The notes under the pieces: generated by a model
What the model was told of the DNA's origin: nothing
What the model saw: only the letters and a program-made list of their open reading frames with translations
Database searches by the model: none
Made by a program: the position numbers and the translations under genes
NCBI GenBank assembly: GCA_019916065.1
Contig: CM034238.1
Location: 24,605,246-24,669,245 of the forward strand
DNA: 64,000 bases
DNA from: Vitellaria paradoxa
Taxonomy: Eukaryota > Streptophyta > Magnoliopsida > Ericales > Sapotaceae
Direction: 5' to 3'
Shown here: positions 21,602 through 33,267 of the stretch, piece by piece
Position numbering within the stretch: the stretch's first letter is position 1
Layout: the number at the start of each line of letters is the position of its first letter

Positions 21602-23743
21602 GTTTGCTTGAAATCTAAATCAAAGAGTGAAAGGTGGTTCCTTGATAGTGCTTGCTCAAGGCATATGACGGGTGATGCAACCATGTTCACTTTTTTATCT
21701 TCTAAAAATGGAGGATTTGTCACTTTTGGAGACAATAGCAAAGGAAGAATTATTGGTATAGGTAACATTGGTAAACCTCCATTCCCTACTATTGAAAATG
21801 TATTATTAGTTGAAGGTTTAAAACATAATTTGCTTAGTATTAGTCAATTATGTGATAAAGATAATCGTGTTATATTTGATCATTCCCATTGCATCATAGA
21901 GAACATTAATGACCATAAGACATTATTTGTAGGGCATAGACATGAAAATGTTTATGTTGTTCATCTAAATGATTTATCCTTAAATGATGTCAAATGTTTT
22001 TCAGTAATGAGTGATAATAGTTGGTTATGGCATAGAAGACTTGGACATGCTAGCATGGATTTAATTTCAAAACTTTCCAAAAATGACTTAGTTGTTGGTT
22101 TACCTAATATTAAATTTGAAAAAGACAAATTATGTGATGCATGTCAATTTGGAAAACAAGTTAAAACATCTTTCAAATCTAAAAATATAGTTTCAACTTC
22201 TAGACCATTACAACTACTACACATGGATCTATTTGGCCCTACTAGGACTTTAAGTCTTGGTGGAAAATCATATGCACTTGTGGTTGTTGATGATTACTCT
22301 AGATTTACATGGGCGGCATTCTTAGCTCATAAGGATGAAGCTTTCTATGCTTTTACAAAACTTTGTCGAAAACTTCAAAATGAAAAGGGATTTCTTATTT
22401 CTTCAATTAGAAGTGATCATGGTAGAGAACTTGAAAATTCTTCTTTTGAAAAATATTGTGATGAACATGGAATAGATCATAATTTCTCGGCTCCTAGAAC
22501 TCCTCAACAAAATGGTGTAGTTGAGAGGAAGAATAGGACTCTTGTAGAAATAGCTAGAACTATGCTTTGTGAAAATAATCTACCAAAGTACTTTTGGGCC
22601 GAGGCGGTTAACACCGCTTGCCATATTGTAAACCGAGTAATGATTAGACCCATTATAAAGAAAACTCCATATGAGCTATGGAATGGAAGAAAGCCTAATA
22701 TTAGCTATTTTCATGCATTTGGTTGTAAATGTTTTGTTTTAAATAATAATAAAGATAATTTAGGAAAATTTGATGCTAAATCGGATGAAGCAATATTTCT
22801 TGGATATTCTACTTCTAGTAAAGCTTATAGAGTATATAATAAAAGAACTTTAGTTGTAGAAGAATCTATTCATGTTGCATTTGATGAATCTAACACATTT
22901 TCTTCCAAGAATATTGAAAATGATGATGACATAGGATTAGAACAAAGAATGAAAAGCATCACTATTCAAGAGGGAGAAGTAAAGTCAATGAATGAAGATA
23001 AAGATGAACCATTAGCCATTGAAAATACTCCAAAGCTTGATGAGTTCATGAACAATAAAGAAGACTTACCAAAAGAATGGAGATATGTTCACAATCACCC
23101 TAAGGATTTAATCATTGGTGATCCATCCAAAGGTATAACCACTCGTTCATCTCTTAGAAATATTTGTAATAATCTAGCTTTTCTTTCTCAAATTGAGCCT
23201 AAATGTTTTCAAGAAGCCAAGAATGATGAAAGTTGGATTTTAGCTATGCAAGAAGAGCTTAATCAATTTGAAAGAAATCAAGTTTGGGATTTAGTCCCAA
23301 GACCTAATGATCATCCCGTGATTGGAACAAAATGGGTTTTTAGAAATAAAATGGATGAATCCGGGATAGTTATTAGAAACAAAGCTCGATTGGTTGCCCA
23401 AGGTTTTAATCAAGAAGAAGGAATTGATTTTGATGAAACTTTTGCTCCGGTAGCTAGATTAGAAGCAATTAGAATGTTACTTGCAATTCCATGTTTTAGA
23501 AATTTCAAACTTTATCAAATGGATGTTAAAAGTGCTTTTCTAAATGGATACATTTCGGAAGAAGTTTATGTTGAACAACCTTCCGGTTTTGAAAATTATG
23601 AATTCCCAAATCATGTTTATAAATTAAAAAAGGCTTTATATGGTTTAAAACAAGCTCCAAGATCTTGGTATGAAAGATTAAGTAAATTTTTGATTGAAAA
23701 TGGTTTTACTAGAGGACAAATTGATACTACTCTTTTATTAAAA
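21602..23743 (+). pseudogene. Copia 1 pol: protease, integrase and N-terminal RT
   Basis: The frame begins after TAG 21599-21601, so its first residues ([16 protein letters not shown]) have no upstream Met in frame. Gag ends 13 bases earlier in another frame. Protease shows [11 protein letters not shown], where DSG is usual, so Gly is replaced by Ala. Integrase has the H-H-C-C domain (WLWHRRLGHAS ... CDACQFGKQ) and the triad Asp (LLHMDLFGP), Asp (IRSDHGREL), Glu (NGVVERKNRT). RT begins with NQVWDLVPRP, GTKWVFRNKMDE, QMDVKSAFLNGYI and ALYGLKQAPRSWY. Near 23740 one A appears to be missing in an A run, and the true frame continues as the next entry. Confidence 0.92.
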
Positions 23744-24720
23744 CCAAAAATCATGATATGCTTATTATTCAAGTATATGTGGATGATATTATATTTGGTG
23801 CTACTAATGACTCTCTTTGTCAAGAATTTGCTAAGAGCATGCAAGGTGAATTTGAAATGAGTATGATGGGAGAGCTAAATTATTTTCTTGGACTTCAAAT
23901 TAAGCAAACTAAGGAAGGCATCTTCATAAACCAAGCCAAGTACACAAAAGATCTACTTAAGAGGTTTGGAATGGAAAATGCAAAGCCTATTGGGACTCCT
24001 ATGAGTCCTTCAACCAAACTTGACAAGGATGAAAATGGTAAGAAAGTTGATGAAAAACTTTATAGAGGTATGATTGGCTCACTCTTATACTTAACGGCAA
24101 GTAGACCCGATATTATATTTAGTGTATGCATGTGCGCTAGATTTCAATCATGCCCTAAGGAATCTCATGTTATTGCCGTTAAACGTATTCTTAGATATTT
24201 ATTAGGAACACCTAATTTAGGATTATTTTATCCTAGGGATATTGCTTTTGACCTTATTGGTTACTCCGATGCGGACTTTGCGGGATGCAAAGTTGATAGA
24301 AAAAGTACTAGTGGAACTTATCAATTTCTAGGTCGTTCACTTATATCATGGTTTAGCAAGAAGCAAAATTCCATAGCATTATCTACTGCAGAAGCCGAGT
24401 ATATCGCAGCTGGAAGTTGTTGTGCACAAATTTTATGGATGAAACAACAATTGGAAGATTTTGGACTCTACTTTGATCATATTCCAATTAATTGTGATAA
24501 TACTAGTGCTATTAATTTATCAAAGAATCCCATTCAACATTCGAGAACCAAACACATTGAAATTAGACACCACTTTCTTAGAGATCATGTTCAAAAAGGT
24601 GATATTATTCTTGAATTTATTGGAACAGAAAATCAACTAGCCGATATTTTTACTAAGCCATTGAATGAGGATAGATTTTGTTATATTCGTAGAGAACTTG
24701 GTATGTCTAATCCAATATGA
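23744..24720 (+). pseudogene. Copia 1 pol: C-terminal RT and RNase H
   Basis: It continues RT in another frame. The catalytic YVDD box is at 23776-23787 (VYVDDIIFGATN), followed by FEMSMMGELNYFLGLQI and IGTPMSPSTKLD. RNase H has GYSDADFAGCKVDRKSTSG, STAEAEYIAAGSC and NCDNTSAINLSKNP, then TKHIEIRHHFLRDHV and QLADIFTKPL, the standard copia C-terminus. It ends at TGA 24718-24720. All expected catalytic residues are present; only the upstream frameshift separates it from the rest of pol. Confidence 0.92.
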
Positions 24721-25010
24721 TATTGATTCCCTTATATGCTCATTAATGCTTATTTTACTATCATATATTTAGGGGGAGCTAAATATATTCTAATGATATC
24801 TTTTCTACATTGACATTGATGCACATATTTAGGGGGAGAATTATAACTAATTTTAACAATTTTTTCTCTCCTAACATTATTTTTGATGATGTCAAAGGGG
24901 GAGAAAGATAAGATATTGATGATTGATTGAACTTCTATGAATAAAAAATCATTTTATGATTTATGTCTTTTGAAAATTTTATCTTAAATCATCAATTGTT
25001 TGTCATCATC
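24721..25010 (+). other. Copia 1 3' untranslated region with repeated AGGGGGAG tracts
   Basis: Purine tracts follow ATATTTAGGGGGAG at about 24767-24778 and 24827-24838, with AAAGGGGGAGAAAG at about 24895-24908. The first two share a longer context (CATATTTAGGGGGAG). No coding potential. Confidence 0.7.
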
Positions 25011-25024
25011 AAAAAAGGGGAGAT
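25011..25024 (+). promoter_or_regulatory. Polypurine tract of copia 1
   Basis: AAAAAAGGGGAGAT directly before the 3' LTR start. Confidence 0.88.
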
Positions 25025-26611
25025 TGTTGGCCCAAGGTTTATAAAGTTAGTTTTATAATTGATTTTGATGATAATAAACATTGAATTAAATTTTCACAAT
25101 AAATTTTCAAATAGACATTGTAAGAAATGTTACAATTCATTTGATAGATTCAAGATATTAGAGTTGGAAGAGATTGATATTATTTTTTAGATATTTTCAC
25201 ATAATTTGGATGAAGGCATAAAGGAATTTCAAAGTTTAGAGTAATAGAAATCAAAGTAAGATGAATATTTGAACTAGAGGTTAACTCGGATAAACAGAGA
25301 AATCAGACACGTGTTAGTATATAGATAATATCTTAAGATCCAACAGTTCAATTTTCATGAAATTTTAATATAGTAAACCAGACTTCCATATCTACAACTT
25401 TACTGAAGGGAGATTTTTGTGAATCTGACGTTAAGGTATCAAAATATGAGTTGGAACATTAGGCATTACAGAAAAGTTTTTAATTCTGGATTCTGGAGCT
25501 AGTCTTAGTTTTTGAGACATAACTCATACTCTACAGCTTTAAAAATTCTGATTTTTGGTGTGTGAAAAGAAGACTCAAAAAGCTACAACTTTTGTAGTTT
25601 AAGTTTCTTCTAATTCTAAAAGTATCCTAGTGAAACGGAAGCTTAAACGGGAAACACAGATTCAGAATGTCAGAAAAAGCTATCAGAAGCTGGTCTCGGT
25701 TCAGAAGCCATATCTGACTATCTAACAGTTGGATGAAGCTCAAAATTTGACATGTGATAGCTGACTTATATATCTACAAAATCTTTACTGTGAGGTAATG
25801 TCAGATTTGAACGTTCTGAGGGTGAAAAACGGTCACAAATATATCTCAGAAAATCTGAATCTGAAAGACAGCATTGGAAGCAAGGAAATTCAATTTCTTT
25901 CAAGGGCAAAAGTGTCTTTTCACTTAGTAACGGCCATTTGCAGATTTTCATCTATAAATAGAGCCTCAAACTCAGATTCAAGAAGAGGAATAAGGCAAGA
26001 AAGAAGTGCTTACAAAGAGATACAAGAAATTCTATAACTTTGCAAACATAGAGTGATTTCTTCTCACATTTGTGCTTCATCTTTCATATTCAACTTGTGA
26101 GAGTTTCTTTTTTATTTGATTGAGTTTTAAACTCATCATTGTTGTTGTAAGAAAGGGAAATTTAAAGCCCTTTTAATTTGTGAGAGTTGGGTGAGCTCTT
26201 GTTGGTTTTGGTTCAAGTGTTAGGACCAAAACAAGAGACTTTCTTTGAGAGAGACTTGTGTGAGTGATTTGGGGATAAAATCACTTGGAAAAGGTTTCTA
26301 GCACCTTGGGAAGCCAGTGTGTAATAAGCTCTTCAAAAAATAGTGGAGAAATCTCAAGGAAGGCCTTGGGGGAGTGGACGTAGGCAACATTGAAGCCGAA
26401 CCACTATAAATCGATTGTGTTTGCTTCTCTTCCCTTCTCTTTATATTTATTGCAAATACTAGCACTCACTCTTCATTTACAAATATTGAATAATTTTTTT
26501 GGTGCATTTCATATTCATCTTGACATATTTGTTTTAGGGTTGAAATTTTTATTTGTAAAATTTTTAAGCAACCCTATTCACCCCCCTCTAGTGTTGCTAT
26601 TTGGGACAACA
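25025..26611 (+). repeat. 3' LTR of copia 1
   Basis: Same length and boundaries (TGTTGG ... GACAACA) as the 5' LTR, and followed by the AATGG duplication. TATA box at 25953-25960. Confidence 0.95.
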
Positions 26612-26616
26612 AATGG

Positions 26617-28021
26617 AAATGAGTATTCACTTTATAAGATGTAGTGAACATTTTACATCAAAAATAAAATAAAAGCCCTATCTACTCTTCGAGTCTTCGG
26701 ATCTTCATTCTTAATCTTCGATTGTCTGGGTGGATAGAACTTTCTTTTTATTTGAATGAGTGCCCTTTGTTGACCCAACTGAGTTTTTGTCTTTGCATAT
26801 TTTAGTTCAAAATCTACCAAAATTTTGACAAAACTTTGAGTTTGAAACTTGGATGAATTTATGATGAGAAATTTTCTTGAAAATCTTGCCTTTAAATCTA
26901 ACATAATTTTAGGTTGAAACTGTTGCAGATTTTTAGTTAGGGTTTTGAAAAAACTATAAACTTGAACAAAAATTTGGAAAAACTTTAGCCCGGGATTTTT
27001 ATCCCAAATCCGGCAAAGTTTCAAGTTGAAACTATGACTGGATTTGAAGATGAAAACTCTAGGGAGTATTTCTTGAGATTTCTACCTAGTATTTGGAGAT
27101 TCCAAATCTCAAACTTAAATCCAACAAAGTTTTGAGTCGAAACTTTTGACAATTTTGATGTGAGATTTAATAGAATATGGGTTTTGAACTAGAATATGCA
27201 TTGACTTTGACTCAGTAGGTAAATGTAGACCAAAACTTGGAATTAAGTGGCAATCTCTTTGTTTTATTTAAATGGTGAAACTTAGGGGTTCACTGTGCAT
27301 AAATGAAAGGTCTATTTGGGACTTAGTCCCTTAGACAAGAATGGGTAGGCTTTGTTTCTATACAGAGACAACAATGAGTTATCTCCTCTACTGTGTATGG
27401 ATGAAAATTGAATGTAATCACAAGGAACAAACAAGTTAGCACCTTTCTCTCTAGTGTTTGTATAAAAATTAGGTTCCGCGAGACTCTAGCCTATAGCTTG
27501 ACTATATGTGATATGAGGCTTACAACTTGACTTAATGCACCTTAAAAAGGTTAATGGCTACTAGATCTTCAAACCTCTAGTTTTCCAAAGAAAACCTTCT
27601 CAGGTTGGTGATCCAACCGAGAGGAATTTTGGTACACCTGTCAAAGGGACTATATACACAGCCACACCCTGGAAAGACCTATTGACACCCCTCAATTGAC
27701 TAAAGGGTTAAAATGGGTTATGCATAACATGCTCAATGATGTGCATAGTATGTGATTTAGGAGAGTACCAATTTATAACAGATAGGGAAAGCAGCAAAGC
27801 ATTCACCCTATTTATTCATACATCCTACAAAACAAATCAAGGAATATACACGTAGTTTACTTGCATTTGAATGGGTTAGTTAAAGTATAAATGAAATAAA
27901 ATATATGCATCCTAGTAAAAATGATGTGCATGCTTTGATTAAATAAACCAGAGATTATGGTGTAAGATAGCAACTACGAAAAAGGAAAACTATGGTTAAA
28001 CCCTCGAAACAGCAAGTTGAT
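26617..28021 (-). other. Leader (5' untranslated region) of the Tat-like element
   Basis: The part of the Tat-like internal region between its primer site and the copia 1 insertion. It has no supported ORF; the 123-residue minus frame at 26653-27024 shows no domain and is repetitive. Words like 'AAAGTTTTGAGTTGAAAC' recur loosely between 26820 and 27150. Confidence 0.5.
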
Positions 28022-28040
28022 TCCCCAGTAGCGTCACTAG
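28022..28040 (-). promoter_or_regulatory. Probable primer-binding site of the Tat-like element
   Basis: On the - strand this reads GTGACGCTACTGGGGAATC. It resembles the TGGCGACTCC..CTGGGGA site used by Ogre-type elements, with two or three mismatches. It lies at the inner edge of the 5' LTR. A second similar word (GGAGTCGCCACC) occurs at about 28172-28183. Confidence 0.55.
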
Positions 28041-28659
28041 CTATTGCGATCGGATCCTCTTATTGGGCTCGACAGGCATGAGTCATGATTCTTTATTGTG
28101 ACGTGGTGCATCTGAGATCGGCCAAATGTGAAAAACTATGTTTTGTTTTGAAATAGGGTCTTGATTACAGAGACTAGGAGTCGCCACCCGATACTTTTAA
28201 AACTGGTGTATCGAGAAACCAAAGTTTTGATTATGATTTAAAAATGTGTTTTTTATGTTTTTAAAATGACGTGATAAATGGCCTTTTTTAGTGACTATCG
28301 ACTAGTCTGTGCAATCAGAGAAAGTACGCCCGAGGGTTCAACTACACATAAAAACCATTGTGCTAGGATACTGAGGGATATCCAAAGTACCTTTCCACTG
28401 TTTATAGCTGTAATCTCACAATATAATACACTGGTTTATGATGATCAATACATACAACCTTAAATGCATATGATGCATGAAATGCAAAGTGGCCAAGCCT
28501 AGCTCGTGTGTGCGAGTGTAGTGAAATGTCTACCTACGTGGCAGGTAATAAGATTTATACTGGAAAACTATATCGACTTATGGAGTCCTTATGTAAGAGT
28601 GGGTGTGAAGTGTGAATTGAAAAATGGTCTCTGAAAACCGAGGTGACTAAACTCAAGCT

Positions 28660-30000
28660 ATATGCTCAAGCTGCCTATATACCCTGAGAAAAGATCAAGT
28701 CAACGTAGCTTAGACCTAAGGTGGTCGGAACGAAGTGTTTATATGATGGGAACTAGTATGCAAATATTAAAACCAAGCTCCAAGTCTAAGTTAATGTCTG
28801 GCACAGATGGTCTATGAAGACAATGGAGACCGTACTCAAACTATCTTCTCGAGCTACCTACATGCCCTTCTAAGGGATTAGGTCGATGCAGCTCTAGGAT
28901 AGTGCCTAGTGTGGATGTGATATCTTAATGTGTATGAGTAGATGAAAGTGTGATCAGAATGCCTTAAATGAAAAATTGATTGGCCTTAGGTATAGTAAGC
29001 CTCATCACCGACCAAGGTAGACTAAGTGTATGAGAGGGTGACTGATGGGGTCAATGCTGTGTGTGAAGGAGCCTCGCTTCAGATATGGGATGAGGAAAAG
29101 AATAAGCTTAGCTCTAAGTATGGATAAAAATTGATTGTCTTTGTATCGTAAGGGTCTTAACTTTAAGACTAGAATGAAAGTTAGCACCTCACGCATATCT
29201 TAGGAAGAGAGCTTTGCTCCAAATGATAAAAGACAGTTAGCACCTCTTGCTTAACTGAGAAATAAGGCCTAACTCCAAATGAGAGAGAATAGTTAGCGCC
29301 TAGCATGCAACTTAAGGAAATGAAGCCTTGCACTAGATGGTAAGAGATAGTTAGCACCTAATGCATAACTGGTGGAAGGAAGCCTTACTACTGATGGTAA
29401 GAAATAGTTAGTGCCTAGTGCAAAACTGGTGGAAGAAGCTTTATTCCATTAGAGAAAGGGTAGTTAGTGCTTAGCGCATAGCTAGGAGATGGTTAACAAG
29501 AGAAATGAATCACACTTCTAATAAGAAGTATAATTAGCGCCAAGCGCATAACTAGGAAATGGTGCCTTGCTCTAGAGAAGAGATGGTTAACACTTTGCAT
29601 ATAATTAGAGAAAGGAGCTTAGCTCCAAGTTAATGCTTTACGTTGTGGTGACCGAAATCAAACCTTTTGCTCGAGCTGCCTACATACCCTATTAAGTGAT
29701 TAGGTCTACGTAGCTCTAATATTCTAAACTATTGTGCAGGTTTAGCACTTAGCTCTAAGCTAGCGTTTCACAATGGGGTGACTGGACTCAAACCTTCTGC
29801 TCGAGCTATCTACGTACCCTATTAAGGGATCAGGTCTATGTAGCTCTAAGCTAAGTTTTAGACTAATGTGTGAAGGTTTAAGTAATATAGAACTTAGCTC
29901 TAAATCAATGTTTCATGCTATGATGACTAGACTCAAGATTTTTACTTAAATTGTCTATATACCCTATGAAGAGATCAAGTCTATGTAGCTTTATTTAGAA
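28660..30000 (-). repeat. Repeated CTACGTA..TACGTAG modules in the Tat-like LTR
   Basis: Five copies of a roughly 45-bp imperfect palindrome (GAGCTGCCTACGTACCC ... GGGATCAGGTCTACGTAGCTC in its best form) at about 28669, 28850, 29671, 29805 and 29948. Each is preceded by a 'GACTCAAACCTTCTGCTC' stretch. Divergence between copies is high. Confidence 0.75.
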
Positions 30001-30220
30001 AGACAGTTAGCACCTAGCGTATAACTATGGAAAGGAGTTTCACTCCAAATGAGGAAGATACAGTCAACGCCTCACGCGTAACTAGAGAAAAGAGCTTTAC
30101 TCTGATGAGGAGCTCAACTCCTAAAGATGCGCTTAGAGTAGGTGAGTAAGTATCATTTGGGAAAAGAACTCAGCTCAGATCGAGAGCTCAGTTGCTAATT
30201 ACGATGATCAAGCCTATGTG
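29040..30220 (-). repeat. GTTAGCRCCTAGCGCATAAC and GGAGCNNNGCTCC modules
   Basis: About ten copies of GTTAGCACC/GCGCC..GCGCATAAC (for example 29226, 29292, 29350, 29407, 29531, 30007) alternate with AAAGGAGCTTNGCTCCAA words (29208, 29612, 30033). Both words are short inverted repeats. They resemble the module set in 11416-13960 of the same element. Confidence 0.7.
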
Positions 30221-30529
30221 AAAAGCTTAAGAGCCTAGTATGACATGAACGATGCAGTTGATATGATCAAGTATGTCATGCACATGTCAAAATATGATGA
30301 AAATTTATATTCTATCATAAATGATAGTTCAAGGATGCATGTCAGATATATCTAAGGGAGTCATGACATGACTTAGAAATCATCGACTTAACCAATCTTA
30401 GGTCATTCCCATTCTATGGAGCCTTGCTTACTTAAGTAAAGGCTCTGGATTAGTAAGCATTTGATTTCTAAGTTTGTGTCAACCCTAGTGGGTGTGTATT
30501 TGCATCTTTGAATGTATTCTAGCATGTCA

Positions 30530-30708
30530 AGGTATATATAGGTATGTCAAAACATGGTGAATGTCATGTTACAGCATGTGCTAGCATGGTAAATGATGTT
30601 CTAACTTGTCAAGGTATGTGCTGGTATGTCAAAGCATAACATATGGCATGTTATAACATATGCTAGCATGGTCAAGGCATGATATAATATAGCATAGCAT
30701 GGCAATAT
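30530..30708 (-). repeat. Degenerate AGCATGGTAAATGATAT / ATGTCAAGG repeats, left half
   Basis: Short alternating words such as CATGTCAAGGTATG and TGCTAGCATGGT. The array continues right of chromovirus A at 43429-43650, so that element landed inside it. Confidence 0.7.
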
Positions 30709-32861
30709 TGTCAAGCCCCTAACTTAATTATCTAGGATAGACGGCATGGAATGTGAAAACCAAAATAAATGATAAAATCTAACCCAAATTCAATTCACAT
30801 TGAACTAAAGTTATCAAAATACCCAAAATCATTACTCATTCCCATATAAAATAACATTTAAGTATGTCACCGTCCATTTGCCAGTAACATAATCTACCTT
30901 AACCTTATTTCCTTTAACCACGTCCAAGACCTACACGGCTAGAACAAATACTATAATCATGTTTATTTTTCTCAAATTAACAACATCATAATTATAAACA
31001 GTAAACCCATACCTTGGTTTGCACAATTTATAATATTATTAATTAAATTCTCAGTTAAGAAGAATAAACACGATTATCATTACCTATAGTTAAAACTAGA
31101 CTTAGGCTACTCAAGCCCAAACTGCCTACGTATCCCACTTCGGGAATCAAGTCACCGTAATTCCTATTTTTATATCTCTTATTTCATAAACAAACTCATG
31201 GCCAACCAAATAAACCATACATCTCATCAAACAATGTCGTAATCACATTACATTGACATCTCAATATAAAAGAATATAAATGCAATCTCATGCAATGGGA
31301 TGTGATGGAATGTAATGTCATTGCATATTCTCTAATTTCCATCTACCCTTAACCTTATCCTGGGACAGGTGACGCTTAGCATAGCACGCGGAGCTCACGG
31401 CAAATGTATATCTCCATATATATACATATACCAAGTGAGGAACCATGTTACACCCCCACTGGTGTAAAACTCAGGGGAATCGTGTTACACCCTTGGCCCT
31501 TCTGCTAGGGAACCGTATCATATCCCTAGTCAGGCATCTACTTAACTCAAGCAGGGTCTAGCTGCAGTCTAGAGAAAATCTCATAATCATATTTTATAAT
31601 TAATGACCCAACTCCAAATGACTAAGGTCTAGTCATAGATATCGACTGGAGATCATCTAGTATTTTCAAAAATCTCATTTTTTTTCATTTTTCTCAAATC
31701 ATGGATTCTGTCCATATATATAAACTATGCCTTGGCACGTCACAATATAAATATGGCACTCTCGACCAATCAATAGTCTCAACATAAACCAGATGATGCC
31801 ACTCTAGCCCCATGCACATAATATGCTCAATCATGCAAATAAATATCATCTTGACATATAAACACATTCTCATTAGGTTGAATGATGATTTTGGGTCCAT
31901 TCCTTTATTAGAAATCCATAATAGTTTAGTTTGGACACAAAAAAAAATTAAAAATTAATTTTTATACTTTTCTAAAAATCTGCCATACTAGTATCCGAAC
32001 ACCCCAAGTTGTGGTCCGGACACCCAAATTCGAACACCCATACCAGCCAGTCTAGATGCCCGCAGTCCGAACACCCTAATCGACTAGTCTAAATACTAGA
32101 GTCTAGTGCCCAGTTCTTGGGTTCGTTTCTGACGAAACCCAACTCCAAACCACCACCAAATCACTATTCCAAGTTTTAATTTCAACAATAACTCATATAT
32201 CAACACTTGAACACTTAAATCACATGTTTCTTCAACACTTGATCAAAGAATAACTCAAATATAGGCAAATTATTCACATTTATATACATACACACACCTA
32301 CATTCATATATGCATAAATCTCATAATATTCAACCAAATCAAGCAGATATATACTTTAAAATCATCCTAACAACGACTAGAACACGAATATAAGTTCCAC
32401 TTATCTCGAATCTGAAGAGAAAAGAAGAAAAACAAAGGAAACCAGTTGAGCTCCTGACCTTTAAAAGCTGATTTCTCTTACCTTGGGCCAAATCGCCGAA
32501 AATAGACATCACCATGACGTTCATGGCATCGAGTACTACCCCAACTCATCAGCCTTCTGCTCTAAATCCCACGTTCTCTCTGTACCCTCTTTCTCTTCTC
32601 ACTTTTTTTTTTCTTTTCTCTCTTCTTCCTTTCTCTGGCAGCCAAACCAACCCAAAAGAAAAAAAATAGGGGAAGAAAAAGAAAGAAAAAGGAAAGAAAG
32701 TAAAAAGGGAGCTAGGCCCTTAGTCTAGTTCTTTAACCAAATATCAATCCGGTCTAAACACAGCCCAGAAAAAATAAAATAAATTAACTAAATCTCAAAA
32801 TAAATATTTAATTGACTCAAAGTAACACATAAATTGCTAAAAACAAATACTAGGTATTACA
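30709..32861 (-). repeat. 3' LTR of chromovirus A (2153 bp)
   Basis: Boundaries TGTCAAGCCCC and GGTATTACA on the + strand. It is homologous to 41524-43428 over most of its length, but keeps about 240 bp (about 30770-31010) that the other copy lacks. It includes one CTGCCTACGTATCCC..ATCAAGTCACC module at 31121-31165 and GTCCGGACACCC words near 32014. Confidence 0.85.
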
Positions 32862-33262
32862 TTCTTCCCCCTTTATAAAAATTTTGTTCTCGAAATTTAA
32901 TTACAAACTTTAGTCTAGAAACTAAGGCATCCATCTTGATTACGTCCCCAATTCATTTGTCTCTAAAGATCTTCCAATTCTACAATGGTGCTTTAGCACA
33001 CAAATCAATTAAATAATTTTATATCAAAACTCAACTCACATGAATACTTAATTTGTACTGTTAGTTAACACTACCGTGCATTTCATCTTCTCTCTTTAGA
33101 ATTAACAATTCATGTCATTATACCCCTCATCACTACTAAAGTACACCATCACCTTGAATGATGATACTCTCGAATTTTCTACTTTCAAAAGTATAACTAT
33201 TTCAGTCACCATCAAAGTTTCAAACATCTTCTCAAACAATTTCAAATAAAAGAAAACTAACC
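32862..33262 (-). other. 3' end of chromovirus A internal region
   Basis: It starts with the polypurine tract (32862-32876 region, GGGGGAAGAA on the - strand). TTTCGAGAACAAAATTT upstream of it is the usual end of chromovirus pol plus spacer. The remainder shows no readable integrase or chromodomain, so that part is lost or decayed. Confidence 0.55.
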
Positions 33263-33267
33263 ATAAC

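Larger units (their letters stand above)
18302..26611 (+). mobile_element. Ty1/copia retrotransposon 1, full length, near-intact
   Basis: Two LTRs of identical length (18302-19888 and 25025-26611, 1587 bp each), both starting TGTTG and ending CAACA. The primer site TGGTATCAGAGCA is two bases after the 5' LTR, and a purine-rich tract AAAAAAGGGGAGAT precedes the 3' LTR. It is flanked by a 5-bp duplication AATGG (18297-18301 and 26612-26616). Gag and pol lie between, in the copia order protease, integrase, RT, RNase H. Reading frames need about three corrections, so it is probably a recently inserted but now defective copy. It interrupts the leader of the minus-strand Tat-like element. Confidence 0.96.
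28041..30708 (-). repeat. 5' LTR of the Tat-like element, inner part
   Basis: The LTR part between the primer site and the chromovirus A insertion. It is built largely of short degenerate repeats (next entries) and has no coding potential. The exact inner LTR edge is uncertain by some tens of bases because no second copy of this end is in the window. Confidence 0.6.

Noticed and set aside
26653..27024. 123-residue minus-strand frame
   Set aside because: Lies in the Tat-like leader, composed of loosely repeated phrases, no recognisable domain.
32483..32728. 81-residue frame with Phe/Ser-rich and Lys-rich ends
   Set aside because: Encoded by CT- and GA-rich low-complexity LTR sequence; the sister LTR at about 43080-43280 does not keep it.
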